This document shows, piece after piece, positions 1 through 8,745 of a stretch of DNA of 64,000 nt (position 1 is the first letter of the stretch; every line of letters starts with the position of its first letter). A program made the position numbers and the translations under genes. The notes under the pieces are model-generated. The model was not told the origin of the DNA. It searched no databases and worked only from the letters and a program-made list of their open reading frames with translations. This stretch comes from Salegentibacter lacus (GTDB lineage Bacteria > Bacteroidota > Bacteroidia > Flavobacteriales > Flavobacteriaceae). Location: assembly GCF_020164555.1 (NCBI RefSeq), contig NZ_JAIQZB010000004.1, forward strand, positions 62,001-126,000. Reading direction: 5' to 3'.

Positions 1-3
1 TAT

Positions 4-2835
4 TTAGAATTTATAACTATAACTCAGTGAGATAGGAGTGCCAGGCTTTCTTAACGAAAATATTTGGTCCTCTGCTTCAAAAGACTGAAATCTGCTTTCA
101 ATATCATCTCCTAGCATATTGGAAAGCTTTAAAGAAATAGTAGAATTTTGCTCTTCTCCAAAAGATTTATTCAAATTAAAATTAAGGCTGTGAAATGGCA
201 TTGTGTAAACATCAGGAACGGTTCCTAAACCAACAAGTTCAAGGGTTTTTCCTTGGGTATTATAAAAAATACCGGCTTGCCAACCAGTTTGCGGATCGGT
301 ATAATCAAAACCTGCATTTAGCAGAAATGGAGATTGACCCTGTAATTGTCTTGTACCGTCAAATTCTTCTCCGGGTCTAAGGTTACGTTGGCGCGATTCA
401 TATTCCCCGCTTGGGCTTCTGTCCATTTCTACTCTCGAATCTATTATAGATACATTAAGGTTAGCACTTAATTTTCTTAGACCATCAGTAATAAATCCAA
501 AATTCTTTCTCATTTCAATTTCTGCTCCCATTACTGTAGCATCGTTAACGTTTCTTGGCTGAAAGTTATCTGCTGAAAAATCGCTAAAAACAGAAAGCTC
601 AATAGGATCTGTAAATCTTTTATAAAAAGCACTTACAGCAAAAAGCTGGGCATCGTCGCCATAAAGTTCGTAACGGGCGTCAATATTATCTACATAAGTA
701 GGTTGCAAATCTATATTACCAATAAAAGTCCTGTTGGTTAAGGGGTCATAAATTTGGGCAATTGAAGCTTCTTTAAAAGAAGGCCTTGCCGTAGAACGAC
801 CATAAGAAAGTCTTAGGTTAGTATCCTCATTAAGACTGTAAATAAGGTTTGCTGAAGGAAAAAGATCCGTTCTATCTATTAGGTGTTCGTTTTCCAAAAC
901 TAAATCCCCAAGGTTATTTTGCCCTGTATAGAACTGATCAAATTTTTCCAGTCTTACACCCAGAATGGCCTTTAGGTTTTCGGTCACATTAAATTCTTCT
1001 GAAACATATGCCGAAGTATTGGTGTTATAGGCATCGTAAGTGTTTGCAGGCTCGTAGAATCCGTTTATATAAGATCCTGCCTGGTTTTCTGGGGTCCAAA
1101 TATTCCCCGGAGCAAGCACCTGGTTAGGATCTCCTCCAAAATTTTGACTAATAGATCCCTGAATAAGAATTTGGTATTGATCTATAGAGAAATCCCTTTG
1201 TTTGTAGGTGTAGCCTCCTCCAAATTTAAGATTTGCATCTCTTCCAAGAAGCTGATGCTTTTTTGTAAGGTCTACTATTCCTGAAAGGTTGATCTCTTCG
1301 AGATCTCGCCATATTCTAGTAGGGCTTTCAGATGAGCTGGGACGTATACTATAAGTATCATTGCTTGGATTATATTCAAAAGCTGTAATTCGCACATCTT
1401 TATCATTAACGCGGGCAAGGCTTGGAGAAAGTTTCCACTCTGTAGTCCAGCTCGCATCTTCGTTGGTGTGTTTTCCGCTTAATAGTGCGTTAGTAATGGA
1501 ACGCTGGGTATATTCCAGGTTGTCTCTAAAAACCGTTATGGCATCAGAAACAAGAATTTCTTCTCTAAAATTACCGGCTGTTGATTCACCATTTTGGATG
1601 TGAAGCAAATTAAGCTGGTATTTAGATTGTTCAGTTTTAAAAGCAAGCCCAGTTAATGCGCTAACCAAAACGTTTTCTTTTCCAACATCACCGCTTAATA
1701 ACCTAGAAGGCCGCATTTCAAACTCTGAAGTTTCTCTAGGTTTTAACCAGGAGTTATTTTCAAAATCTTCAAAATACTCTGAAGTATTTTTGTAAGAAAG
1801 CGATGCGAAATATCCTAATTTATTGTTTTTCTTTCCGACATCATATTGGTTACCGGCGGTAAAACCAACACTATAATCCATATTATTTTGTTGTCTTGTG
1901 CCACCTAAAGTTGGGTTGAAGCGTTGGGTAAGTCTTGTAAGTGCAGCGTCATTATCAAAAGGTCTTGGGAAAGCCTGGCTTCTATTAACGGGCAGGTCTC
2001 TGGTACCATCGTCAAGTCCAAGAAAATCTGTGCCGCCTCCATCATATTGAAGGAAATCTGAATTAAAGTGCATAGATGGATTATAAGTACCACCAATTGA
2101 AACACTATATTCTTCACGGCTAGGAAAATCTTTTGTAATGATATTCACCATTCCCCCGGTGAAATCGGCAGGATTATCTGCGGTAAGTGATTTTATCACC
2201 ATTACATTGTCCAGAATGTTAGTGGGAAAAATATCCATCTGCAAGGTATTACGATCTGGATCCAGGCCGGGAACCGACATGCCGTTTAAGATAGATTTCG
2301 TGTAACGGTCACCTAAACCTCTTACATAAACATATTTTCCACCTTGTACAGAAACACCTGGAATTGTCTTAACTGCTGAAGAAACCTCTCCAGCTCCAAT
2401 TTTATCAAAGCTTTGAGAAGAAAGACCATCAGTAAGGTTTGCGGCATTTCTTTGCATATTTAGTACAGTCGCTTCTGTATTACGGGCAGTTGTTGTAGTA
2501 ATTACAACTTCATCTAAAGCTCCGGCAGAAGATTTCATCTCTACATTAAGGGTTGCAACTTCTCCTTCTTCTACAACAACATCGGTTACTTCTACAGTTT
2601 CGTAGCCCACAAAGGAAAAAACAACCGTATAAGTGCCGGGTTCGGCATTCAGACTGAAATCCCCTTCAAAGTCTGAAGTGGTCCCGGTATTTGTTCCCTT
2701 AATGGAAACATTGGCAAAAGGCATTACATCGTTAACTTCAACATCGTAAATGGTGCCGGCAATCTTTCCGGTTTGTGCCTGTGCCAGACTTATGAAAAAA
2801 CTAAAAAATAAAACTAGTGAAAATTGGGTTTTCAT
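4..2835 (-). CDS. TonB-dependent outer-membrane receptor
   Basis: A 943-residue energised outer-membrane importer whose substrate cannot be read from sequence. A signal peptide (residues 1-20, ending AQA-Q) is followed by a carboxypeptidase-regulatory-like beta-sandwich (about 24-110), a plug domain (about 125-240, with GVSVQGGKYVYVRGLGDRYT) and a long beta-barrel ending in aromatic SYKF, as expected for barrel insertion. Length and order are normal for Bacteroidota receptors. It lies downstream of the surface lipoprotein gene on the same strand, 97 bp away and separated by a hairpin, so the two probably work as a receptor/lipoprotein pair. The adjacent PhoB/PhoR-like pair and TTAA repeats suggest a phosphate or organophosphate role, which is inference only. 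There is no SusD partner. Confidence 0.9.
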   Translation of the reverse strand: MKTQFSLVLFFSFFISLAQAQTGKIAGTIYDVEVNDVMPFANVSIKGTNTGTTSDFEGDFSLNAEPGTYTVVFSFVGYETVEVTDVVVEEGEVATLNVEMKSSAGALDEVVITTTTARNTEATVLNMQRNAANLTDGLSSQSFDKIGAGEVSSAVKTIPGVSVQGGKYVYVRGLGDRYTKSILNGMSVPGLDPDRNTLQMDIFPTNILDNVMVIKSLTADNPADFTGGMVNIITKDFPSREEYSVSIGGTYNPSMHFNSDFLQYDGGGTDFLGLDDGTRDLPVNRSQAFPRPFDNDAALTRLTQRFNPTLGGTRQQNNMDYSVGFTAGNQYDVGKKNNKLGYFASLSYKNTSEYFEDFENNSWLKPRETSEFEMRPSRLLSGDVGKENVLVSALTGLAFKTEQSKYQLNLLHIQNGESTAGNFREEILVSDAITVFRDNLEYTQRSITNALLSGKHTNEDASWTTEWKLSPSLARVNDKDVRITAFEYNPSNDTYSIRPSSSESPTRIWRDLEEINLSGIVDLTKKHQLLGRDANLKFGGGYTYKQRDFSIDQYQILIQGSISQNFGGDPNQVLAPGNIWTPENQAGSYINGFYEPANTYDAYNTNTSAYVSEEFNVTENLKAILGVRLEKFDQFYTGQNNLGDLVLENEHLIDRTDLFPSANLIYSLNEDTNLRLSYGRSTARPSFKEASIAQIYDPLTNRTFIGNIDLQPTYVDNIDARYELYGDDAQLFAVSAFYKRFTDPIELSVFSDFSADNFQPRNVNDATVMGAEIEMRKNFGFITDGLRKLSANLNVSIIDSRVEMDRSPSGEYESRQRNLRPGEEFDGTRQLQGQSPFLLNAGFDYTDPQTGWQAGIFYNTQGKTLELVGLGTVPDVYTMPFHSLNFNLNKSFGEEQNSTISLKLSNMLGDDIESRFQSFEAEDQIFSLRKPGTPISLSYSYKF

Positions 2836-2863
2836 ATAATTATAATTAAAAATCTGAATACTA

Positions 2864-2895
2864 AATTGCTCGCCTCATTTAAGAGACGAGCAATT
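2864..2895 (-). terminator. Intercistronic hairpin between lipoprotein and receptor genes
   Basis: A perfect 9-bp stem (AATTGCTCG and its complement) with a 14-nt loop lies just after the lipoprotein stop codon and before the receptor start. On the transcribed minus strand it is followed only by a weak T-rich stretch. It may be a partial terminator or an mRNA-processing hairpin that lowers receptor expression relative to the lipoprotein. Confidence 0.6.
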
Positions 2896-2932
2896 TTGTT
2901 AAGCGCTATTTAAACTTGTCTTAGAATTGTCA

Positions 2933-4255
2933 TTAAAATGCACCACGGAAGCTAGCATAAGTCCATCCAAAAACCGATAGGTCTGCACCTACAGTTTCCT
3001 GGTCTTGTTCTATAGCAGTTGCAAAATCGGTAGCATCGCTAGAGAAATCTGTACTTTCTGTAGTATCTACAAAGATTGCAGAAACACTCTCTACACCTTC
3101 TGGCAATACAAGTTCCCAGGCAGAGAAGCTTAAGCTTCCAGCTGTATAGTTTGCTGCAGATCCCTCATCATCGATTTCAACATCCTGTACGTCATTAAAA
3201 CCTCTTACATATACATTATTGATGGCTCCCATAGCACCGTCTCTAAAATCTGCTATCTCACCAGATGGTGCGTTAGGATCTCCAATAATTGTTAGGTCCT
3301 GGATAGTAAAAGCATCTTCAAAAGTACCTTCTGGCCCGTCAATTTCTAGAGCGTGATCAGATTCTGCACCTTGAATTACCAAAGCGTTTGTAATAGTTCC
3401 AGAATAAGCCTGGTCAATGTCTAAAGCATCGTCTCCACCTGCGAATGCAACAAGATTGCTGGAGTTTACAGTACCACCAAACCATTCAAAACCATCGTCT
3501 ACGTTACCCACAACTTCTACGTGATCGATAACCGTACCGTTACCAACACCACCCATAGTAAGTCCGTTAATTTCGTTACCAGAACCGATAAGTGCTCCAC
3601 CGTGACGAATTGAAACATATTTGAATACTCCTGAATTGTCCTCAGGGTCATTACCTCCATATCTTCCAAACTCATCATCTGCAGGAATCCCTTCAATTTG
3701 AGATTCTTCAGAGTCACCTTCAAAAGAGCTTGGTGCACGTCCTAAAATTAATACTCCACCCCAAAGACCACGGTCATTTTCGTCTAGGTTAGACCCTTGT
3801 TTTTGTCCAAGTTCAATATCATCATTAATAGAAGTAAATACGATTGGCTCTTCCGCAGTACCTTCAGCCATAATTTGACCACCACGTGCTACAATAAGTG
3901 CAGAAGCTAACGATCCTGTTCCTTCTGCTCCTTTGATAATGGTTCCTGGTTCTATAGTAAGAACAGCTCCATCACCAACTACAAATTTTCCGTTTATTTC
4001 CCAGATAACATCATTCGTTAAAGTGAAGTCTTCTGTTAGTAGTCCAGAAAGATCTTCATCTACCGGAACTTCTCCGCCTACTTCACCTCCATCACAAGGC
4101 GCACAAGGTCCGCCGCAATCAACACCGGTTTCGTTCCCATTTTGAATTCCATCAGTACAATTTGCAAGTTGTTCTATTGGCGCATCGTCGTCTTCGCTAC
4201 AGCTGGTTAAACCTAGAGTGGCAATTGCGAAACCTGCAATAATCAGTTTTTTCAT
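2933..4255 (-). CDS. Putative surface lipoprotein with beta-helix-like body
   Basis: A 440-residue lipoprotein. The signal peptide ends in a lipobox with Cys19, followed by SEDDD, which matches the acidic lipoprotein export signal that sends Bacteroidota lipoproteins to the cell surface. Residues about 33-54 form a Cys-rich motif (DGIQNGNETGVDCGG-C-xxC) common in exported proteins of this phylum. The rest is rich in short Gly/Asp/Asn/Ile repeats (GAEGTGSLASALIVARGGQI, and similar), suggesting a right-handed parallel beta-helix. It precedes the TonB-dependent receptor and is divergent from a two-component system, so it may capture the receptor's substrate. The beta-helix is inferred from composition and no catalytic residues were recognised. 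Confidence 0.8.
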   Translation of the reverse strand: MKKLIIAGFAIATLGLTSCSEDDDAPIEQLANCTDGIQNGNETGVDCGGPCAPCDGGEVGGEVPVDEDLSGLLTEDFTLTNDVIWEINGKFVVGDGAVLTIEPGTIIKGAEGTGSLASALIVARGGQIMAEGTAEEPIVFTSINDDIELGQKQGSNLDENDRGLWGGVLILGRAPSSFEGDSEESQIEGIPADDEFGRYGGNDPEDNSGVFKYVSIRHGGALIGSGNEINGLTMGGVGNGTVIDHVEVVGNVDDGFEWFGGTVNSSNLVAFAGGDDALDIDQAYSGTITNALVIQGAESDHALEIDGPEGTFEDAFTIQDLTIIGDPNAPSGEIADFRDGAMGAINNVYVRGFNDVQDVEIDDEGSAANYTAGSLSFSAWELVLPEGVESVSAIFVDTTESTDFSSDATDFATAIEQDQETVGADLSVFGWTYASFRGAF

Positions 4256-4308
4256 AAGTCAAAAAATTTAGTTTTTGTTTCTGTATTTAATTTGAAGCAA
4301 ATAAACGA

Positions 4309-4353
4309 GCTTAGTTTAAGTATCATTTTAGCTAAAGTTTAAGCTTAGGTTAA
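4309..4353 (-). promoter_or_regulatory. Pho-box-like direct-repeat array (lipoprotein/receptor promoter)
   Basis: Read on the minus strand, units begin at 4353 (TTAACCTAAGC), 4342 (TTAAACTTTAGC), 4330 (TAAAATGATAC) and 4319 (TTAAACTAAGC), in steps of 11, 12 and 11 bp. A -7-like TTTATTTG follows at 4305-4298. OmpR/PhoB-family regulators bind tandem sites with 11-bp period just upstream of the core promoter, so this is a credible operator for the adjacent response regulator. Binding is inferred. Confidence 0.5.
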
Positions 4354-4489
4354 TTGAGATAGTTCGAATGTTACTATACTGTTTATAATTAAGAGTGTGT
4401 CCAGATCACTTTCGTAAATGGAAATTTGGGAAGTTTATGAAATTGTCTAATTTGCTGAAGTTTATAATATTTTTCTCATTTATTTTACA

Positions 4490-4505
4490 TTAACTCTATG
4501 TTAAC
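4490..4505 (+). promoter_or_regulatory. TTAAC direct repeat upstream of response regulator
   Basis: TTAAC occurs at 4490-4494 and 4501-4505, exactly 11 bp apart, about 80 bp before the response-regulator start. It shares the core and period of the opposite-strand array, suggesting autoregulation. With only two units it is weaker evidence than the array. Confidence 0.4.
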
Positions 4506-4583
4506 CACTCTAAAATCCATGTCTTAGAAGATTCAAATTTATGGTTACTTTTACCTCATATTTACTAATTCAACTAAACCAAA

Positions 4584-5267
4584 ATGAAAAAAAAGGACAT
4601 TAAAATCTTACTGGTAGACGATGAACCCGATATCCTGGAAATTGTAGGATATAACCTTTCTGCAGAAGGATACCAGGTGATTACTGCAGATAATGGTGCC
4701 GATGCTGTGAAAATTGCTAAGAAGAAAAAACCACAACTAATTATTCTGGATGTAATGATGCCTGAAATGGATGGGATTGAAGCTTGTGCTCAAATAAGAA
4801 AACTGCCAGAGCTGGAAGAAACCATTATTACATTTCTAACCGCGCGAGGCGAAGATTATTCTCAAATGGCCGGTTTTGATGCAGGTGCCGATGATTATAT
4901 TACCAAGCCTATTAAACCAAAAGTGCTTGTTAGTAAAGTAAAAGCTCTCTTAAGAAGATTTAAAGACGACACTGCTTCCTCTAATATTGTAAAAATAAAA
5001 GACCTTATTATTAATCGCGATGAGTATAAAGTGATTAAAGACGGAGAAGAAATTATTTTACCCAGAAAGGAATTTGAACTACTTTCCTTATTAGCCTCAA
5101 AACCCGGAAAAGTGTTTAAAAGAGAAGATATTCTGGATAATGTTTGGGGTGCTGAAGTTATTGTTGGCGGTCGTACCATAGATGTTCATATAAGAAAGCT
5201 TCGAGAAAAAATTGGAGACGAATCTTTCAAAACAGTTAAAGGAGTAGGCTACAAGTTTGTTGTTTAA
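4584..5267 (+). CDS. PhoB/OmpR-family response regulator
   Basis: A 227-residue cytoplasmic transcription factor. The receiver domain (about 5-125) has the acidic pair Asp12-Asp13, phospho-acceptor Asp56 (ILDVMMPE), Thr86 and Lys108 (TKP). The C-terminal winged helix (about 135-227) has the usual RTIDVHIRKLREKIG recognition region and ends GVGYKF. Its stop codon overlaps the start of the kinase gene (TAATG), so the pair is translationally coupled. The 11-bp repeats in front of it and of the divergent lipoprotein gene are likely targets. It resembles PhoB, but OmpR-family regulators with other inputs cannot be excluded. Confidence 0.93.
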   Translation: MKKKDIKILLVDDEPDILEIVGYNLSAEGYQVITADNGADAVKIAKKKKPQLIILDVMMPEMDGIEACAQIRKLPELEETIITFLTARGEDYSQMAGFDAGADDYITKPIKPKVLVSKVKALLRRFKDDTASSNIVKIKDLIINRDEYKVIKDGEEIILPRKEFELLSLLASKPGKVFKREDILDNVWGAEVIVGGRTIDVHIRKLREKIGDESFKTVKGVGYKFVV

Positions 5268-6352
5268 TGGCAAAAAAGTTTAAACGTTCATATAAATTTG
5301 CAATAAAGACTTCCCTTTATATTACACTTTTTTTAAGTGTGGTTCTGGCAGGTTTTGCCCATTTTACCAGCGGATTTATTGCCGAGCCTTTTTTTGCTTT
5401 TATTTTTATAACCTATCTGGTTTGTTTTTTTATCATTCAGTATAGGGTAGAGCATTTTATCTATAAACGAATTAAAAAGATCTACGATAATGTTTCGCTT
5501 TTAGATTCTACCACATTAAAACCCAGCCAGGTTACTACAGATATGGCTACCCTTACCCGCGAAGTTGAAAAATTCACCAAAGACAAAAAACTTGAGATAG
5601 AAACCCTAAAGGTGAGGGAAGCCTATAGAAAGGAATTTATGGGAAATGTTTCCCACGAGCTTAAAACACCGCTTTTCACTGTTCAGGGTTACATTTTAAC
5701 GCTTCTTGATGGCGCTATGAAAGATAAGGCGGTACGCAAAAAATATTTGCAACGTGCCAGTAAAGGGGTAGAACGACTTATTTATATTGTGCGGGATTTA
5801 GATATGATCACCAAACTCGAGGCCGGTGATCTTCATCTTGAAGAAGAAGATTTTAATATTGTGGAGCTTGTGCAAAGTTCGTTTGATCTTTTAGAGATGA
5901 AAGCTTCCAAAAAAAATATCACCCTTACTTTCGATATCGATTATGAAGAACCTATTTGGGTCTATGGCGATAGGGATAGGATTCAGCAGGTTTTAACCAA
6001 TTTGATTGTAAATTCCATTAAATACGGAAAAGAAGACGGTACTACTGAAATTAGTATAGAAAATCTTATTAAAAATAAGGTGATCGTCCGGGTAACCGAT
6101 AACGGTGAAGGTATAGAAAAAGAAAATTTACCCCGTGTTTTTGAACGTTTCTACCGCGTAGATAAAAGTGGTTCCAGGAGGGAAGGAGGCTCTGGTTTAG
6201 GACTTTCTATCGTAAAACATATTATTGAAGCCCACGACGAAAAAATATATGTAGAAAGTGTTTTTGGGGTAGGAAGTGAATTTTCATTTACCCTGGAAAA
6301 GAGTAAAGATATCCCTGAAATCGACCCGGAAGTCGAGCCGACTGAAACCTGA
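5267..6352 (+). CDS. PhoR-like sensor histidine kinase
   Basis: A 361-residue inner-membrane kinase. Two hydrophobic segments (about 15-35 and 40-60) are separated by a very short loop, so there is no periplasmic sensor domain; this is typical of PhoR-like kinases that sense through partner proteins. A linker leads to the HisKA domain with His130 (NVSHELKTPL) and the HATPase domain with N box (NLIVNSIKYG), G1 (DNGEGI) and G2 (GSGLGLSI). Its first base overlaps the regulator stop codon. The last 69 bases overlap the end of the convergent glycosyltransferase gene, giving both proteins low-complexity C-terminal tails. Confidence 0.92.
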   Translation: MAKKFKRSYKFAIKTSLYITLFLSVVLAGFAHFTSGFIAEPFFAFIFITYLVCFFIIQYRVEHFIYKRIKKIYDNVSLLDSTTLKPSQVTTDMATLTREVEKFTKDKKLEIETLKVREAYRKEFMGNVSHELKTPLFTVQGYILTLLDGAMKDKAVRKKYLQRASKGVERLIYIVRDLDMITKLEAGDLHLEEEDFNIVELVQSSFDLLEMKASKKNITLTFDIDYEEPIWVYGDRDRIQQVLTNLIVNSIKYGKEDGTTEISIENLIKNKVIVRVTDNGEGIEKENLPRVFERFYRVDKSGSRREGGSGLGLSIVKHIIEAHDEKIYVESVFGVGSEFSFTLEKSKDIPEIDPEVEPTET

Positions 6353-7342
6353 AAAACCTTCTAACTGCTCCAATTGTGAAAGTTCAAAACTTTCCTGTGC
6401 GCAAAAAGGAGCAATTCCTGATTTCATAAAACGTTCGGCTAAATATTCCTGTTCAAATTGCCCGGGAGTTGGGATAAAAAATGCTTTTTTTTCCAGTTTG
6501 GCCAAATCCATAATACTGGAATATCCGGAACGGGAAATGATAACTGTACTACCCATGATCACGTCTTCCAGAGCTTTAGTTGTTAAATAATTTTTGATGA
6601 TAAGATTTTTATTTGCTGAAGAAATGTTTTCTTTATCCATAACCCCTCTTATAAAAATGATCTTTTTATCTGTATTCAGAAAAGCGGCTAGTAATTTTTC
6701 TTCCAGCATAGTTCTTTGGGGTTCCGGGCCCGATAATATCACCGCATAATCATATTTTTTCTGTTGAGGTAATTTATTAAACCGGCTAAGTGGTCCAATG
6801 TATTTCACGTTTTCTGGCATTTCTTTTAAATGCCCCATAATTCCACTTAGATTCTGATTTCCGGATGCATCGGGAATCCAGCATTCATCAAATTTCGAAA
6901 TGTATTTTTGATGTAATTTACTGCTTAAATAGGTGGTGTTTCCGCTTAAGACGCTGAATTGATGCGTTATAAAAGCGCATTTTATATGTTTATACCTGCA
7001 CCCGGGGCGGTTGTCAGAAATTATTCCGTTTAGTTTATATTTTTCAACAAGGCCTCTCGTAACCTTCCTTTCTCGCTGCATTATTTTAAGCAAGCGCGGA
7101 CTTTCAGCAAATATTTTCCATTTAAGCAAACCGGGAGACTTAGTGTAGGTAATATCATAGGAAGGTAGCTTCAAGCTTTTAATGTCCGGAAATTCCTTTT
7201 TCAGCAATTCTAGCGCAGCACCATCTGAAGCGATAAAAACTTCAAATTCATTCTTTTGTAATTCATTGATAATAGGGATACATCGTGTAGCGTGGCCAAG
7301 CCCCCAGTTTAAAGCCGCCACTAAAATTCGTTTCTTCCGCAT
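6284..7342 (-). CDS. MurG-like GT-B glycosyltransferase family protein
   Basis: A 352-residue soluble protein with the GT-B pattern of UDP-sugar transferases. The N-terminus, RILVAALNWGLGHATRCIPI, matches the glycine-rich acceptor loop of MurG/MGDG-synthase-type enzymes. The C-terminal half contains a nucleotide-sugar region (about 210-320: VILSGPEPQRTMLEE, then STVIISRSGYSSIMDLAKL). Donor and acceptor are unknown; it is not MurG itself, since the usual cell-division neighbours are absent. It converges on the histidine kinase with a 69-bp 3' overlap. Start ATG 7342 is supported by immediate entry into the conserved domain. Confidence 0.8.
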   Translation of the reverse strand: MRKKRILVAALNWGLGHATRCIPIINELQKNEFEVFIASDGAALELLKKEFPDIKSLKLPSYDITYTKSPGLLKWKIFAESPRLLKIMQRERKVTRGLVEKYKLNGIISDNRPGCRYKHIKCAFITHQFSVLSGNTTYLSSKLHQKYISKFDECWIPDASGNQNLSGIMGHLKEMPENVKYIGPLSRFNKLPQQKKYDYAVILSGPEPQRTMLEEKLLAAFLNTDKKIIFIRGVMDKENISSANKNLIIKNYLTTKALEDVIMGSTVIISRSGYSSIMDLAKLEKKAFFIPTPGQFEQEYLAERFMKSGIAPFCAQESFELSQLEQLEGFSGFSRLDFRVDFRDIFTLFQGK

Positions 7343-7356
7343 ATAGAAGTGAACAA

Positions 7357-7557
7357 TTAATTTAGAATATTATTAGTGGGTAAGAAATATAACCCACTTA
7401 TTATTATAATCGAATTATTCTCTATTTTAAATCGTCCAGAAATCTTTTCATCATCAACTGTTTTAATAGTTATTCTCTTGTTCTCTTTAATAACCACTTC
7501 TTTTTGAGTAATTTGGTTAGTTGTTTTAATGGTCTTCTGCTCCTGAGCGGATAACAT
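7357..7557 (-). CDS. Small exported protein, possibly with a lost start codon
   Basis: The only in-frame ATG gives 66 residues beginning MLSAQEQKTIKTTNQITQ. The twelve codons upstream, back to a TAA, translate VNNLFINLFFVNM, which together with LSAQ looks like a signal peptide whose Met-Lys start has mutated away. Either a non-standard start is used, the product is now cytoplasmic, or the gene is a recent pseudogene. The mature part is polar and beta-rich and no family was recognised. It lies 14 bp upstream of the glycosyltransferase gene on the same strand. Confidence 0.4.
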   Translation of the reverse strand: MLSAQEQKTIKTTNQITQKEVVIKENKRITIKTVDDEKISGRFKIENNSIIIISGLYFLPTNNILN

Positions 7558-7604
7558 ATTTACAAAGAATAAGTTGATAAATAAATTATTAACTTATTCG
7601 TAGT

Positions 7605-8057
7605 TTAGTTTCTTATGTTAGATGATGAAGTACTTGAAGGGTTTTCTTCTTTTCTCCAATCTTCACTAATGTTTTGATTGTTTTCCGAATAGGTGAAAGT
7701 GATAACGTCATCTAGAATTTGAAATCCATATGATTTTTGAGTAGTGTCATAATCAAATTGAATAGTATTGTTTGACGTGTTTAATTCAAATATACCGTTG
7801 GTTTCATATCCAGCTCCAAAAGCCCTGAATTCTCCTATAAGATCATTAGGCTCACTATTTGATTGGAATTCAATGTAATCACAACATTCAGCTGCTAAGC
7901 TTGAAATTCCATTTACTACTCGAATTTCAAGTTTCCACTGTCCAAGTACGCCAACTTGCTCCAAGTTGTCAATTTGCTCCGATTCCTCTTTATTACAGCT
8001 CGAAAATGCAATTAATGTGAAAACAAAGAGGACTTTTAAATTTCTAGAATATTCCAT
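7605..8057 (-). CDS. Lipocalin-like lipoprotein
   Basis: A protein of 150 residues from ATG 8057. An in-frame GTG at 8072 would add MNLKK but is less convincing. The signal peptide ends in a lipobox, FSSC, with Cys21 followed by NKEESEQ. The mature part starts with VLGQWKLEIRVVNG, the W-containing opening of the small lipocalin-like proteins common in Bacteroidota, and continues as beta-strands with an adjacent Cys pair (AECCDYIEF). No ligand can be inferred. It stands alone beside a decayed region and could belong to the strain-variable gene pool. Confidence 0.7.
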   Translation of the reverse strand: MEYSRNLKVLFVFTLIAFSSCNKEESEQIDNLEQVGVLGQWKLEIRVVNGISSLAAECCDYIEFQSNSEPNDLIGEFRAFGAGYETNGIFELNTSNNTIQFDYDTTQKSYGFQILDDVITFTYSENNQNISEDWRKEENPSSTSSSNIRN

Positions 8058-8182
8058 TTTTTTTAAATTCACAACTAATTTATTCAGAACATTTGTAAAA
8101 AATCATCCCTGATACATTATTTTTAGGTTAATATCGGCTGTCACTTGTTTAAAAAGTCATAAAACGGTACCGGATAGTACCG

Positions 8183-8272
8183 ATGAAATATATTGAAGCG
8201 TTATCTAGAATACCTCTTGAATTAAGAAGGTTAATGGAAAGAATGCTTGAAATGTTCCTAACAACCCTTTAA
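8183..8272 (+). CDS. Possible 29-codon micro-ORF
   Basis: An ATG-initiated ORF whose peptide is amphipathic and Leu/Arg/Glu-rich (LSRIPLELRRLMERMLEMF). The helix-like pattern looks protein-like, but it may be a piece of a larger lost gene. No ribosome-binding site or conservation can be shown here. Confidence 0.2.
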   Translation: MKYIEALSRIPLELRRLMERMLEMFLTTL

Positions 8273-8288
8273 CGCAAGAGCAGAAAAT

Positions 8289-8405
8289 AATTGGAAAAAT
8301 TAATTAAATAGTTTTTAATCCCTCATTGAGGGTTTAATTCCTCGAGGCTTGCCTCGAAATTATAAAATAGTTTTCCAATTAATACCTCGTGGGCTCGCCC
8401 CGAGG
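8289..8405. repeat. Nested inverted repeats with GC-rich hairpins
   Basis: ATTGGAAAA near 8290 and TTTTCCAAT near 8379 form an outer inverted repeat. It encloses CCTCATTGAGG and TCGAGGC-TT-GCCTCGA; just outside lies CCTCGTGGGC-TCG-CCCCGAGG. The GC-rich stems stand out in AT-rich surroundings. This may be a small non-autonomous element or a terminator cluster; no transposase was found. Confidence 0.4.
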
Positions 8406-8745
8406 TTCTTGATTTAAAACATTTTAACATCTTATTTCGTTCCATAAAAAATTTTCTACTCCCCAATAGTTAGATAAAATCTCTTGTAAGTTTTCTCACT
8501 TGCAAGAAATTTATTCTTTTAATACGAGCAAATATGGTATGGATGATGACGGTTTAATAATAATTGGAAGATTTGGAAATGGGTTCTTCTCATTGGAAGT
8601 GTTGTAATTGCAGCATATATTTTATCCAAATATGTATCCTAAGACAGTTTACGATTATATAAGTCAAAAGGTGGATTTTTTCAAAATATAATCAGACAAT
8701 ATCCCGCAAAGTGTGTAAAATTAAAATAACAGGGGTTGGACCTTT

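Larger units (their letters stand above)
4256..4583. other. Divergent control region
   Basis: A non-coding stretch between the lipoprotein gene (leftward) and the response-regulator gene (rightward). It holds four TTAA-type direct repeats on the minus strand (4309-4353), a -7-like TTTATTTG on the minus strand (4298-4305), a TTAAC pair with 11-bp spacing on the plus strand (4490-4505) and a weak -7-like TACTTTTA (4546-4553). No ORF or RNA gene was seen. Confidence 0.6.

Noticed and set aside
8289-8405. CRISPR array
   Set aside because: The hairpins differ from each other and there are no regularly spaced identical repeats; no cas gene was seen anywhere in the window.
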